A stretch of DNA of 64,000 nucleotides. Origin: UBA1351 sp963677625. GTDB taxonomy: Bacteria; Bacillota; Clostridia; Lachnospirales; Vallitaleaceae. The first letter of the stretch is position 1; every line of letters starts with the position of its first letter. Shown one piece after another: positions 1-8,600 of this stretch. The DNA is taken from positions 186,001-250,000 of the forward strand of contig CAXXSW010000010.1 of the NCBI GenBank assembly GCA_963677625.2, read 5' to 3'. A model generated the notes under the pieces. It was not told where the DNA came from. It ran no database searches and worked only from the letters and a program-made list of their open reading frames with translations. The position numbers and the translations under genes are program-made.

Positions 1-381
1 CGTAAAAAATCCACACCTATTGGTTTATATCAGGGTTTGGTTAAAGACCAGTGGTTCAACTATATCCGTCCACAAGAATGTGGTAATAAGACAGATGTAA
101 AGTTTCTTGAAATGACTACGGAATCAGGGGAGAAGAGTTTAATTATAAAGGCGAAAGACAAGTTTGAGGCCAATGCACAAGGTTTTAGACCACAGGAGAT
201 TATAACCTATTTTCATCAACATCATATGCCTGAGCCGACAAAGACTTGTCTAAGAATTAATGGATATCAAATGGGTGTTGGCGGTGATGATTCATGGGGG
301 GCTTTAACCCATAGACCATATACTATTGATACTAACAGAAATTACAAGTATTCATTCTCTTTTCAAGGAAGATGTAGATAA
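1..381 (+). CDS. Beta-galactosidase (GH2), C-terminal end, partial
   Basis: The reading frame is open from base 1 and stops at 379-381, so only the last 126 residues are present. The residues PQECGNKTDVKF and GVGGDDSWGALTH followed by an aromatic YKYSFSFQGRC tail are characteristic of domain 5 (Bgal_small_N) of large LacZ-type GH2 beta-galactosidases, which closes the active-site region of the cytoplasmic enzyme. The catalytic GH2 barrel would lie to the left of the window. A strong terminator follows seven bases after the stop, so this is the last gene of its transcript. Substrate could be lactose or another beta-galactoside; the fragment cannot separate LacZ from EbgA-like enzymes. Confidence 0.85.
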   Translation, partial: RKKSTPIGLYQGLVKDQWFNYIRPQECGNKTDVKFLEMTTESGEKSLIIKAKDKFEANAQGFRPQEIITYFHQHHMPEPTKTCLRINGYQMGVGGDDSWGALTHRPYTIDTNRNYKYSFSFQGRCR

Positions 382-387
382 TATGCC

Positions 388-413
388 AAAAGGCCCGATT
401 AATCGGGCCTTTT
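388..413. terminator. Rho-independent terminator after beta-galactosidase
   Basis: A perfect 26-bp palindrome, AAAAGGCCCGATT followed by its complement, with A and T runs on both sides, so it can work in either direction. A further T run lies at 420-427. Confidence 0.9.
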
Positions 414-482
414 CCTTGTGTTTTTTTGGATAATGAAGTACAATAAGCCTTGAAATTATGTTTATACGGGAAAGGACTTAAG

Positions 483-1409
483 ATGGATATCAAAGTTATT
501 TTTGCATTAATCGAACTCTTTATATATATGTTTCTTGGCTATGGATTAGTTAGAGGAAATGTCTTGAAGAAGGAAGCTCTTAAGCATTTTTCCAACTTTA
601 TTTTCTTTGTGTGTATGCCATCATTGGTTATTTCTTCAATGGTAGGAACGACTTCTGTAAATACAGAAAATATATTGACTGTTGTTATTATGTCATTTTT
701 ACTCTATGGATTCTTGGTAGGTATGGGTTATGTACTTCCTAGGGTTCTTAAAGTGGAAAAAAAATATATAGGAGTTTATACCTACATGGCAATATTTGGT
801 AATGTAGGTTTTGTAGGTTTCCCAGTAATTGCTGCTGTTCTAGGTCCTGATGCCATTTTTTATGCAGCAATTTTCAACATTCCTTTTAACCTTTTGGCTT
901 TTACCCTTGGTGTCTATCTAATTACCATGGATACGAAGAAACAGGGAAAGATTGATTATAAGAAGTTCTTGAATCCTGGTATCTTGAGTACAATTATAGG
1001 ATTAATTCTTTTTATTGGAGGGGTTCAATTACCAGAAGTCATGATGAGTATTCTAGGTAAATTGGGAGGAATTACGACTCCCCTTTCTTTAATTGTTGTC
1101 GGTGGATCCCTAGTGGGTATGAGATTTGGCCAAGTACTCAAGAATCATATTATTTTCATATATTCTTTTATAAAATTATTTCTTTTGCCAACGCTTTTTG
1201 CCTTTGTCATTAGTGCCTTTGGTGTAAATTCAGATATTGCAGCAGTAGCTGTTATTATTGTTGGTATGCCAATTGCAGCTAACACAGTTATTTTGTCACA
1301 GGAATATGATGGTCATGTTCTTGAAGCTTCTGAAGCGGTATTTATTTCAACCCTATTAATCATCATCTCCATTCCATATTTGATATTTTTAATAAATACT
1401 TTATTCTAA
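483..1409 (+). CDS. AEC (auxin efflux carrier) family transporter
   Basis: An integral membrane protein of 309 residues made almost entirely of hydrophobic helices (about ten), with the AEC-type arrangement of two five-helix halves: the N half has the glycine and asparagine-rich stretch GNVGFVGFPV, the C half has MPIAANTVILSQEY. AEC proteins export or exchange small organic acids such as malate; the substrate here cannot be read from sequence. I place the start at ATG 483 because AAAGGA sits six bases upstream; an in-frame TTG at 450 has no such site. The gene stands alone between the beta-galactosidase terminator and the guaA promoter. Confidence 0.85.
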   Translation: MDIKVIFALIELFIYMFLGYGLVRGNVLKKEALKHFSNFIFFVCMPSLVISSMVGTTSVNTENILTVVIMSFLLYGFLVGMGYVLPRVLKVEKKYIGVYTYMAIFGNVGFVGFPVIAAVLGPDAIFYAAIFNIPFNLLAFTLGVYLITMDTKKQGKIDYKKFLNPGILSTIIGLILFIGGVQLPEVMMSILGKLGGITTPLSLIVVGGSLVGMRFGQVLKNHIIFIYSFIKLFLLPTLFAFVISAFGVNSDIAAVAVIIVGMPIAANTVILSQEYDGHVLEASEAVFISTLLIIISIPYLIFLINTLF

Positions 1410-1452
1410 AAAGACCATATCCAAACATAATTGCCAAACTTGTAAAATCTGT

Positions 1453-1481
1453 TTGACTTTTAGTAACAAAGGCATTACTAT
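1453..1481 (+). promoter_or_regulatory. Predicted sigma-A promoter of guaA
   Basis: TTGACT (1453-1458), 17-base spacer, TACTAT (1476-1481). Transcription would start near 1489, about 55 bases before the guaA start codon. I looked for a purine riboswitch between here and guaA and saw none. Confidence 0.65.
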
Positions 1482-1543
1482 GTATGGATGATATAAATTG
1501 TTTTGATGTAGGATAATAATGATTTACTACTTAGGAGGATCCA

Positions 1544-3079
1544 ATGAATCATGAATTAGTCGTTGTTTTAGACTTTGGTGGACAATACAATCAGCTGATT
1601 GCCAGACGTGTCCGTGAAGCCAACGTTTATGCAGAAGTTATGCATTTTGACACACCACTTGATGAGATTGTAGCCAAAAATCCAAAGGGTATTATTTTTA
1701 CAGGTGGACCAAGCGTTGTCTATGAAGAGGATGCACCTAAGGTGGACCCGAAAATTTTTGAACTAGGAATTCCAATTCTTGGAATCTGTTATGGTTCACA
1801 GCTCATGGGATACACTCTAGGTGGTGATGTAGCCAAAGCACCTCAGCGTGAATATGGCAAAACAGATATGACTGTTGAAAGAGATCATGTTTTATTTAAA
1901 AATGTTGAAAAGGATACAGTAGCATGGATGAGCCATACCTACTATGTCTCTAATCCTCCTGAAGGGTTTACTATCACAGCTTCAACTGAGTCTTGTCCAG
2001 TAGCTGCCATGGCCAACGAGGAAAAGAAACTTTATGCTGTTCAGTTTCATCCAGAAGTAAATCATACTCCTGAGGGTCAAAAAATGTTAGTGAACTTCCT
2101 TGTAGATGTCTGTGGATGTCGTCAAGACTGGGTAATGACAGATTTTGCCAAGGAGCAAATCACAAAATTAAAAGAAAAAATCGGTGATAAAAAAGTACTT
2201 CTTGCCCTTTCCGGTGGTGTAGACTCCTCCGTAGCGGCAGTACTTATCCATAAAGCAGTCGGTAAACAACTGACCTGTATTTTTGTTGATCATGGTCTTC
2301 TTCGTAAAAATGAAGGTGATGATGTAGAGAGAGTCTTCGGTGAAGAATTCGATATGAACATTATCCGTGTTAACTGTGAAGACCAATTTCTTGGTAAGCT
2401 TGCAGGTGTTGACGATCCAGAGCGTAAGCGTAAGATTATCGGTGAAGAATTCATTCGCGTCTTTGAAGCTGAAGCCAAAAAGATTGGGACGGTAGACTTC
2501 CTTGTACAAGGAACCATCTATCCAGATGTTATCGAGTCTGGCACCAAAAACGCAGCAGTCATCAAATCCCATCATAACGTTGGAGGACTTCCTGAACACG
2601 TAGATTTCAAAGAAATCATAGAACCACTTCGTGACCTTTTCAAGGATGAAGTACGTAATGTAGGTCGTGCCGTTGGAATTCCTGAGTTCTTGGTATCAAG
2701 ACAACCTTTTCCTGGTCCAGGTCTTGCTATTCGTGTCATTGGGGACATTACCAAAGATAAACTAGACATCCTTCGCGATGCAGATTATATCTTCCGAGAG
2801 GAAGTAAAAAAAGCCGGTATTGCCGATGGTCTTGGCCAGTACTTTGCGGTACTGACTAACCTTAAGTCTGTAGGTGTTATGGGTGATGAAAGAACATATG
2901 ACTATACCGTGGCCCTTAGAAGCGTTGATACATCAGACTTTATGACAGCCGATTGGTCTAGGATACCTCATGAGGTCCTTGCGAAAGTGAGTAACCGGAT
3001 TGTTAATGAAGTGGATCATGTTAATCGGATTTGTTATGATATTACGAGCAAGCCGCCTGCTACTATTGAGTGGGAGTAG
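1544..3079 (+). CDS. guaA: GMP synthase (glutamine-hydrolysing)
   Basis: Converts XMP to GMP with ATP and glutamine in purine synthesis, in the cytoplasm. The 511-residue length is typical. Residues 1-190 form the class I glutamine amidotransferase with nucleophile Cys82 in GICYGSQ and the His169/Glu171 pair in QFHPEV. The ATP-pyrophosphatase domain carries the P-loop ALSGGVDSS near 221-229, and the C-terminal dimerisation domain has QPFPGPGLAIRV and the invariant KPPATIEWE end. AGGAGG at 1533-1538 fixes the start. The last codons (GAG TGG GAG TAG) are a known class of chromosomal attachment site for genomic islands, and a second copy of this end lies at 14641. Confidence 0.98.
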   Translation: MNHELVVVLDFGGQYNQLIARRVREANVYAEVMHFDTPLDEIVAKNPKGIIFTGGPSVVYEEDAPKVDPKIFELGIPILGICYGSQLMGYTLGGDVAKAPQREYGKTDMTVERDHVLFKNVEKDTVAWMSHTYYVSNPPEGFTITASTESCPVAAMANEEKKLYAVQFHPEVNHTPEGQKMLVNFLVDVCGCRQDWVMTDFAKEQITKLKEKIGDKKVLLALSGGVDSSVAAVLIHKAVGKQLTCIFVDHGLLRKNEGDDVERVFGEEFDMNIIRVNCEDQFLGKLAGVDDPERKRKIIGEEFIRVFEAEAKKIGTVDFLVQGTIYPDVIESGTKNAAVIKSHHNVGGLPEHVDFKEIIEPLRDLFKDEVRNVGRAVGIPEFLVSRQPFPGPGLAIRVIGDITKDKLDILRDADYIFREEVKKAGIADGLGQYFAVLTNLKSVGVMGDERTYDYTVALRSVDTSDFMTADWSRIPHEVLAKVSNRIVNEVDHVNRICYDITSKPPATIEWE

Positions 3080-3117
3080 ACAAAGAGACTCCGCAAACCC
3101 TTATGTTTACTGGGTTT
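3068..3117 (+). other. Probable attachment site (left) at guaA 3' end
   Basis: The guaA terminal codons and the 38 bases after them match 14641-14690 at 35 of 50 positions with no gap, including GAGTGGGA, AAACCCTT and ACTGGGTTT at identical spacing. Downstream, 3139-3156 (TGACTGACAAATGACTGA) is repeated exactly at 14498-14515. This is the arrangement expected of integrase core and arm sites. The integration reading is inference; no integrase gene remains between the two copies. Confidence 0.6.
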
Positions 3118-3220
3118 CATAGCTCTTCAAATATTAGATGACTGACAAATGACTGACAGAAGTTCAAGGGATATCCTGATAAATAGGTCATTTTTGATAA
3201 AAAAGTGATATTGAACAGAT

Positions 3221-3259
3221 GGACTAGGAATCTTTAAGTGGACTTCTAGTCCCTTTTTT
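3221..3259 (+). terminator. Rho-independent terminator downstream of guaA
   Basis: Stem GGACTAG (3221-3227) with CTAGTCC (3246-3252), loop of 18 bases, then a run of six T. Confidence 0.75.
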
Positions 3260-3266
3260 GAATGTT

Positions 3267-3296
3267 TTGACCATTCATTTGATTAAGTGTTATAAT
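3267..3296 (+). promoter_or_regulatory. Predicted promoter of the GGDEF/HD-GYP gene
   Basis: TTGACC (3267-3272), 18-base spacer, TATAAT (3291-3296). The start would fall near 3303, immediately before the riboswitch aptamer. Confidence 0.75.
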
Positions 3297-3304
3297 GTAA
3301 GTAA

Positions 3305-3410
3305 TATCAAGTATGATTTCAATAGCAAACCTGTTAAAAAATAGGGACGCAAAGCCAGAATCTAAGATATATATATGTACAATTATATATTATGATCGCT
3401 CGACTGCATT
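3305..3410 (+). promoter_or_regulatory. Cyclic di-GMP-I (GEMM) riboswitch aptamer
   Basis: The conserved core is visible: AGCAAACC (3324-3331), a short hairpin loop, then GGGACGCAAAGCC (3344-3356) and, after a long AU-rich P3 helix, ATCGCTCGACTGC (3394-3407). This order is the signature of the class I c-di-GMP riboswitch. The 3' part (GACTGC) overlaps the left arm of the following terminator, so ligand binding plausibly decides termination; which direction it acts cannot be settled by eye. The gene it controls itself carries c-di-GMP synthesis and degradation domains, which makes a feedback circuit likely. Confidence 0.85.
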
Positions 3411-3434
3411 AATTAATTTTGATGCAGTTTTTTT
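3403..3434 (+). terminator. Riboswitch expression-platform terminator
   Basis: ACTGCAT (3403-3409) pairs with ATGCAGT (3422-3428) and is followed by seven T. It lies between the aptamer and the start codon and shares bases with the aptamer 3' end. Confidence 0.85.
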
Positions 3435-3500
3435 GATACTTTTTTAGATGCATTAGGAAGGAAAGAATCAAATTGTGTATTGAAGGAATGAGGTGAAATA

Positions 3501-5306
3501 ATGCAAACAGAAGAACTTAAAGTGAGTTATAAGGAATTAGGTGAGTCAGGCAATAGATACTTCAATTTATTCAATCTAGCACCAATTGGCTATGTGATTA
3601 TTTCTGAAGCTGGAGATATTATCGAAGCTAATCTGACGGTTATGAAAGATCTGATGGTAGAAACAAAGGAGATAAGAAACAGCAACATTAGTGATTTTAT
3701 ATATGGAGAAGACAAACTGTTGTTTCAGTTCCATAACAAAGCATTATTTAAGACACATAGGCCTCAAGATTGGGAAATGAGAATGGAGCGAAGTGATGGA
3801 ACCCCTTATTGGGGTCACTTGAAAGCCAACTTGTTCACTACAAATGGTCCCAAGACTTGCTGCTTAACTATAAGTGATATTACTGAGAAAAAAATAATAC
3901 AACAGACGTTGATTGAAAGTGAGCTTAAATACAGACTTATCTGCACAACGATGGAACAAGGTCTTGCCTTATTCGATATGCGTCATCACGGTGGTAATGC
4001 TGTAGAGTTTATATATCTATATGTAAATGATAGTTATTTGAAATTATTTGATATGACCAAAAAGGAATGCATAGGGAATAGCCTGCATGACTTCATGCCA
4101 ATAAATGATGAAAAATGGATGCCAATTCTTGAGAATGTTGGTAAGACTGAAAAGCCTGAGATGTTTGAAAGCTTCTACACATCAATAGGAAAAAGCATTC
4201 TTACATATGCCTATTGCCCACAGAAGAATCAGGTGGCTTTGTTGCTTTCAGATATTACCGATCGTGTTAACAAGCAGAATGAGATAGCTCATATGAGTTA
4301 TCATGACAGATTAACTGGTCTGTATAACCGCCGTTTTTTTGAAGAAGAATTATTAAGGTTGGATACGAAGAGAAACCTACCCTTAAGCATAGCTATGGGT
4401 GATATAAACGGTCTTAAATTGCTGAATGATTCATTTGGGCATGCAACAGGGGATCTATTAATAAAGATGGTGGCTGATAAGATTAAGACGGGCTGTCGAT
4501 CAGATGACATCAGTGCACGTTTAAGCGGAGATGAATTCGTGATTATTTTACCTCAATCTAATAGAGAGGCAAGCTTAAAAGTATTAGAGCGTATTATGTC
4601 ATTGCTAGATGATGAAACCATTGAATCTATCAAGCCTTCCATTTCCTTTGGTTGTGCTACTAAAAAGTCAGTGGATGAAGACATAACTGATATATTAAAA
4701 AAGGCAGAGGATGCCATGTACAATCATAAGCTAAAAGAAAGTCCTGCTGTCAAGCGGCAAATCATCGACTTGATTATTAAAAGGTTTTTTCGCATGAACC
4801 CTCAAGAGGCTCTTCACGCAAATCGTGTAAGTGAAAATAGTAAAAAAATTGCTATGTCCATGAACTATAAACCTGCACAAGTCGAGATGATTCGTTTGGC
4901 TGGCTTATTGCATGATGTTGGAAAGATAGGTATTTCAGACAAAGTGCTTAATAAGAAGGGAAAGTTGTCTAGTGATGAGAGGAGAGAGCTGAAACGCCAC
5001 CCTGAAATTGGATACCATATACTAAGCGCCACTAACAAATTCGCAGAGATTGCACCGGTTGTGTTAGCACACCATGAGATATGGAATGGGCAAGGGTATC
5101 CTAAAGGGCTTAAAGGTGAAGAAATTTCCATACCTGCCAGAATTATAGCTATAGCAAATGTATTTGATTCAATGACTCATGATAGGTTTAATAATAGTAG
5201 TGTGGCGTTGGAAGAGGTAATTGCGAAGCTCAATCGACTTAAAGGCAAAGAATTTGATGCTGAGATTCTAGAAAAATTTCTTAGGGAAGTCGTGATGACG
5301 CTGTAA
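3501..5306 (+). CDS. PAS-PAS-GGDEF-HD-GYP c-di-GMP turnover protein
   Basis: A 601-residue cytoplasmic signalling protein. Two PAS sensors occupy about 15-130 and 140-255. A diguanylate cyclase domain covers about 262-415, with the metal-binding Asp301, GLKLLND, an SGDEF motif at 342-346 (a permitted GGDEF variant) and an RxxD inhibitory site at 333-336, five residues before it. An HD-GYP phosphodiesterase domain covers about 425-600, with HDVGK at 471-475, HHEIWNGQGYP at 524-534 and the LKGEEIS segment. The expected Asp of the late ADxFDA motif is Asn553 here, which may weaken metal binding. GAGGTGAAATA precedes the ATG. The upstream c-di-GMP riboswitch suggests product feedback. Confidence 0.92.
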   Translation: MQTEELKVSYKELGESGNRYFNLFNLAPIGYVIISEAGDIIEANLTVMKDLMVETKEIRNSNISDFIYGEDKLLFQFHNKALFKTHRPQDWEMRMERSDGTPYWGHLKANLFTTNGPKTCCLTISDITEKKIIQQTLIESELKYRLICTTMEQGLALFDMRHHGGNAVEFIYLYVNDSYLKLFDMTKKECIGNSLHDFMPINDEKWMPILENVGKTEKPEMFESFYTSIGKSILTYAYCPQKNQVALLLSDITDRVNKQNEIAHMSYHDRLTGLYNRRFFEEELLRLDTKRNLPLSIAMGDINGLKLLNDSFGHATGDLLIKMVADKIKTGCRSDDISARLSGDEFVIILPQSNREASLKVLERIMSLLDDETIESIKPSISFGCATKKSVDEDITDILKKAEDAMYNHKLKESPAVKRQIIDLIIKRFFRMNPQEALHANRVSENSKKIAMSMNYKPAQVEMIRLAGLLHDVGKIGISDKVLNKKGKLSSDERRELKRHPEIGYHILSATNKFAEIAPVVLAHHEIWNGQGYPKGLKGEEISIPARIIAIANVFDSMTHDRFNNSSVALEEVIAKLNRLKGKEFDAEILEKFLREVVMTL

Positions 5307-5374
5307 ACCATTCTACATTAGGCATAAGATTATTCTTAGGCATACTTAAGTAAGAAGTAAGGGAGTTGGTTCAG

Positions 5375-5641
5375 ATGAAAAAGAAATTATTAGTTGGAAT
5401 CATTGGTGGTATTTTAGGTTTTATAGTTGGTGCATTTGGCGGTGGGTTTATGGGTCTAGTTATTGGAGGCACCCTACTTGGGGGATTTGATATATATGAA
5501 AACTTGAGCATTGAAGGGTATGAGTTGGCAGTATACATAGGAGCCGCATTAGGCGTAGTATTTGACACCCCATTAGGCATCTTGATTGCATTGAAAGTAT
5601 ATAACTATATTGAGGAAAGTCGAAGTGCTAACAGAACCTGA
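5375..5641 (+). CDS. Small glycine-rich membrane protein
   Basis: An 88-residue protein with an N-terminal Lys-rich cap and two or three hydrophobic, glycine-rich segments (GIIGGILGFIVGAFGGG and a second near residues 45-75). I do not recognise a family. The ATG at 5375 has AAGGGAG nine bases upstream; an in-frame TTG at 5366 is less likely. It lies between the c-di-GMP gene and the giant glucan-synthase-like gene, on the same strand, and may be co-transcribed with them. Confidence 0.6.
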   Translation: MKKKLLVGIIGGILGFIVGAFGGGFMGLVIGGTLLGGFDIYENLSIEGYELAVYIGAALGVVFDTPLGILIALKVYNYIEESRSANRT

Positions 5642-5677
5642 GCAAGAGATTAACAAATCATCGGAAAGAAGGTAGCT

Positions 5678-8600
5678 ATGAAATATCAAATCATTCAAGT
5701 AATACTTGTTCTTTTAGCCCTATCAGTCCTGCTAATTCTGTTTCTAAAGGTAAGAAGAAACAGAAAAGTTAGTATTCTAAATGCCACATTACCGGAAGAG
5801 GAGCTTGAATCTCATGCTCAAAGACTAGCGCTAACCCATACAGTGAGTATTAAGAAGAATTTTCTTAATTGGCCATTGAATCGGGTGAATGAGAATTATG
5901 CATACATTAAATCTATATATCAAGATCTCAACGAAGATATACAACTGAAAAGAGCTGTACCTCCTGCTGCGGAGTGGCTACTTGATAACTATTATATTAT
6001 TGAAGAACAAACACAGAATATCCGAAGAGATCTAACAAAAAAAAGCTATTATCGACTACCAATACTCAACAAAGGTCCTTTGAGAGGTTACACAAGGGTT
6101 TTGGCAATTGCTATGGAATTTGTTTCAATTGTAGATGGTCAAATTGATGAAGGGACATTGAGAAAATACTTAGAAGCCTATCAAAAGCACAGTATTCTTT
6201 TTGATAGAGAAATCAGAAGTATACCGATGATGCTGAAGATTGGACTTCTTGAGAATGTTCGCTCTATTTGTGAGAGCATTAAAGAAACTCAGAAACAATG
6301 GAATCTCGCAGATGAGATGATGGATAAATGGTGGTCTCCTGAAGTGAATAATGAAGAAAAAATCGTTAATACTTTTAAAGGAGTCATAGCTAATAATGTA
6401 GAAGCAAATACATCCTTCGTGGAACATATGTTTTATAGATTTAGAAGATCTGGTGAGAGTTATGTTCATATACTCAACAAAATTAATGAGCATCTCGTTC
6501 AATTTAGTACTGAAATAGATACAATCGCCAGAAAAGAGCATAATGCTCAAGCTGTTAGCGCTGTATCTATGGGTAATGACATTATGAGTTTTAAATACAT
6601 CTCCAGCTTGAATTGGGATGAGTTATTCCAGCATCTCAGTTTTGTTGAGAATATTTTGAGTCATGATCCAGACGATGTCTATTCTAGTATGGATGTCTAT
6701 TCTAAAGGATATTATATGAGTCAGATAGAAAAGCTGGCGAGAATTTATGATGTGTCAGAACGCCATATAGCCCAGAGAGCAGTTGATGTGGCAAAGGAAG
6801 TGGCAGTTGCTAATGGATTACTCAATCATATTGAAAACAAACATCTAAGAAGATCACACGTAGGTTATTACCTATTTGGAGAAGGTATTCAAAGATTAGA
6901 AATGAATCAAACGACCAAATTGAAACTTAAACACAAGTTATCTAGGGGGCTAAATAGGTACCAAGGTAAGCTATATTTAATGACGATCGCAACCATTACC
7001 ACAGTACTTATGGTTATAGCTATAGCCTATGTTTTAAGACAGATTACTGGGTATTATTTTTTTTACGCGATCTTAATTATGATGATTACAATTATTCCAG
7101 CCTCTGAGGTTGGAATTTCTATGACGAATTGGCTTGCAGGGAAGATGAAAAAGCCTTCTTTTTTCCCACGACTTGAACTTAAAGAAGGTATACCTGTATC
7201 TTTAACTACAATGGTTGTTGTACCAACTATGTTAAGTAATGAAAATAGGGTTGCAGAGCTACTGATGAATATTGAGAATCACTATTTGGCAAACAAAGAA
7301 GCCAATCTCTATTTTGCTTTGATTGGCAGTTTTAAAGATTCCAAAATGTCTCAAGCCATAGAAGATAATGAAATTCTAAAAAAAACTCAAGAAGGAATTG
7401 ATGCATTGAACAGTCGATATAGTAATGGGGATAATGACATATTCTACTACTATCATCGGCAGAACCTATTTGATGAGACAGATCAAGTATGGAGAGGTTG
7501 GGAGCGTAAGAGAGGCGCTTTAATGGAGTTTAACGATCTAATACTTGGTTCTAAAAAGACCAGTTTTATTCATTATGCGGACAATCATTTACCAAAATCA
7601 GAGATTAAGTACATTATAACCTTAGACTCTGATACAGTGCTACCCCTTGGAATGGCCAAAAAAATGATTGGTACAATGGCCCACCCCTACAATATACCTG
7701 TGGTTGACCCATACAGAAATGTAGTGGTTGAAGGCCATGGTCTGATGCAGCCAAGAATATCCTTTGATATGGATAGTTCTAATAAATCTATTTTTTCCAA
7801 AATATATACGGGTCAAGGGGGAATGGATCCTTATGCCAATGCCATTTCAGATGTGTATCAAGATTTGTTTGATGAAGGTATATATACAGGAAAAGGTATT
7901 TATGATCTGAATGTTTTTAGGAATGTTCTTCAGAATGTGGTGCCTGAAAATGCAGTTCTAAGTCATGATTTACTGGAAGGGTCCTATGTTAGAGCAGCAC
8001 TAGTCTCTGATATTGAATTGGTTGATGCATATCCCACGAAATATAATGCCTATATGGCAAGGTTACACCGTTGGATACGAGGGGACTGGCAGCTGATCCC
8101 CTGGTTAAGTCAATCGGTTTACCATCAAGAAAGTAAAACAATATCTAACCCACTATCACACATATCCTTATGGAAAATAGCAGATAATCTTCGACGAAGC
8201 TTGGTTATGCCATCACTTATAATTCTGATGGGCCTGGCTTTGTGTATGCTGCCGGGGAATGTCATATTCTGGTTAGGAGGCGTAGTTTTGGTCCTTATTC
8301 TACCACTATTGATTAGTACTGTGGAATATTTGATAAGTAGTGGTTTAAAGTTACGATCAAGCAAACGGCATATTGGTGTTTTTTTCGGATTCAAAGCATC
8401 TTTTTTTCAGTTGCTTCTAAATACTGTGTTTCTTGCATATCAATTCGTTGTCGTTATGAATGCCATTCTGGTCACCCTTGCACGTGTGTTAATCACAAAG
8501 AAAAATATGTTGGAATGGGTAACATCTGCAGATGCGGAGAAAAAGCAAAGTAATACATTAAGTAGTTACCTAAAGTCAATGGGTGCAAGTATGATCATCG

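Noticed and set aside
1410..1543. Purine riboswitch before guaA
   Set aside because: No conserved purine-aptamer loops found; only a promoter and ribosome site.
2168..2769. Long open frames on the minus strand inside guaA
   Set aside because: Shadows of a well-conserved gene; no ribosome site and no protein-family features.
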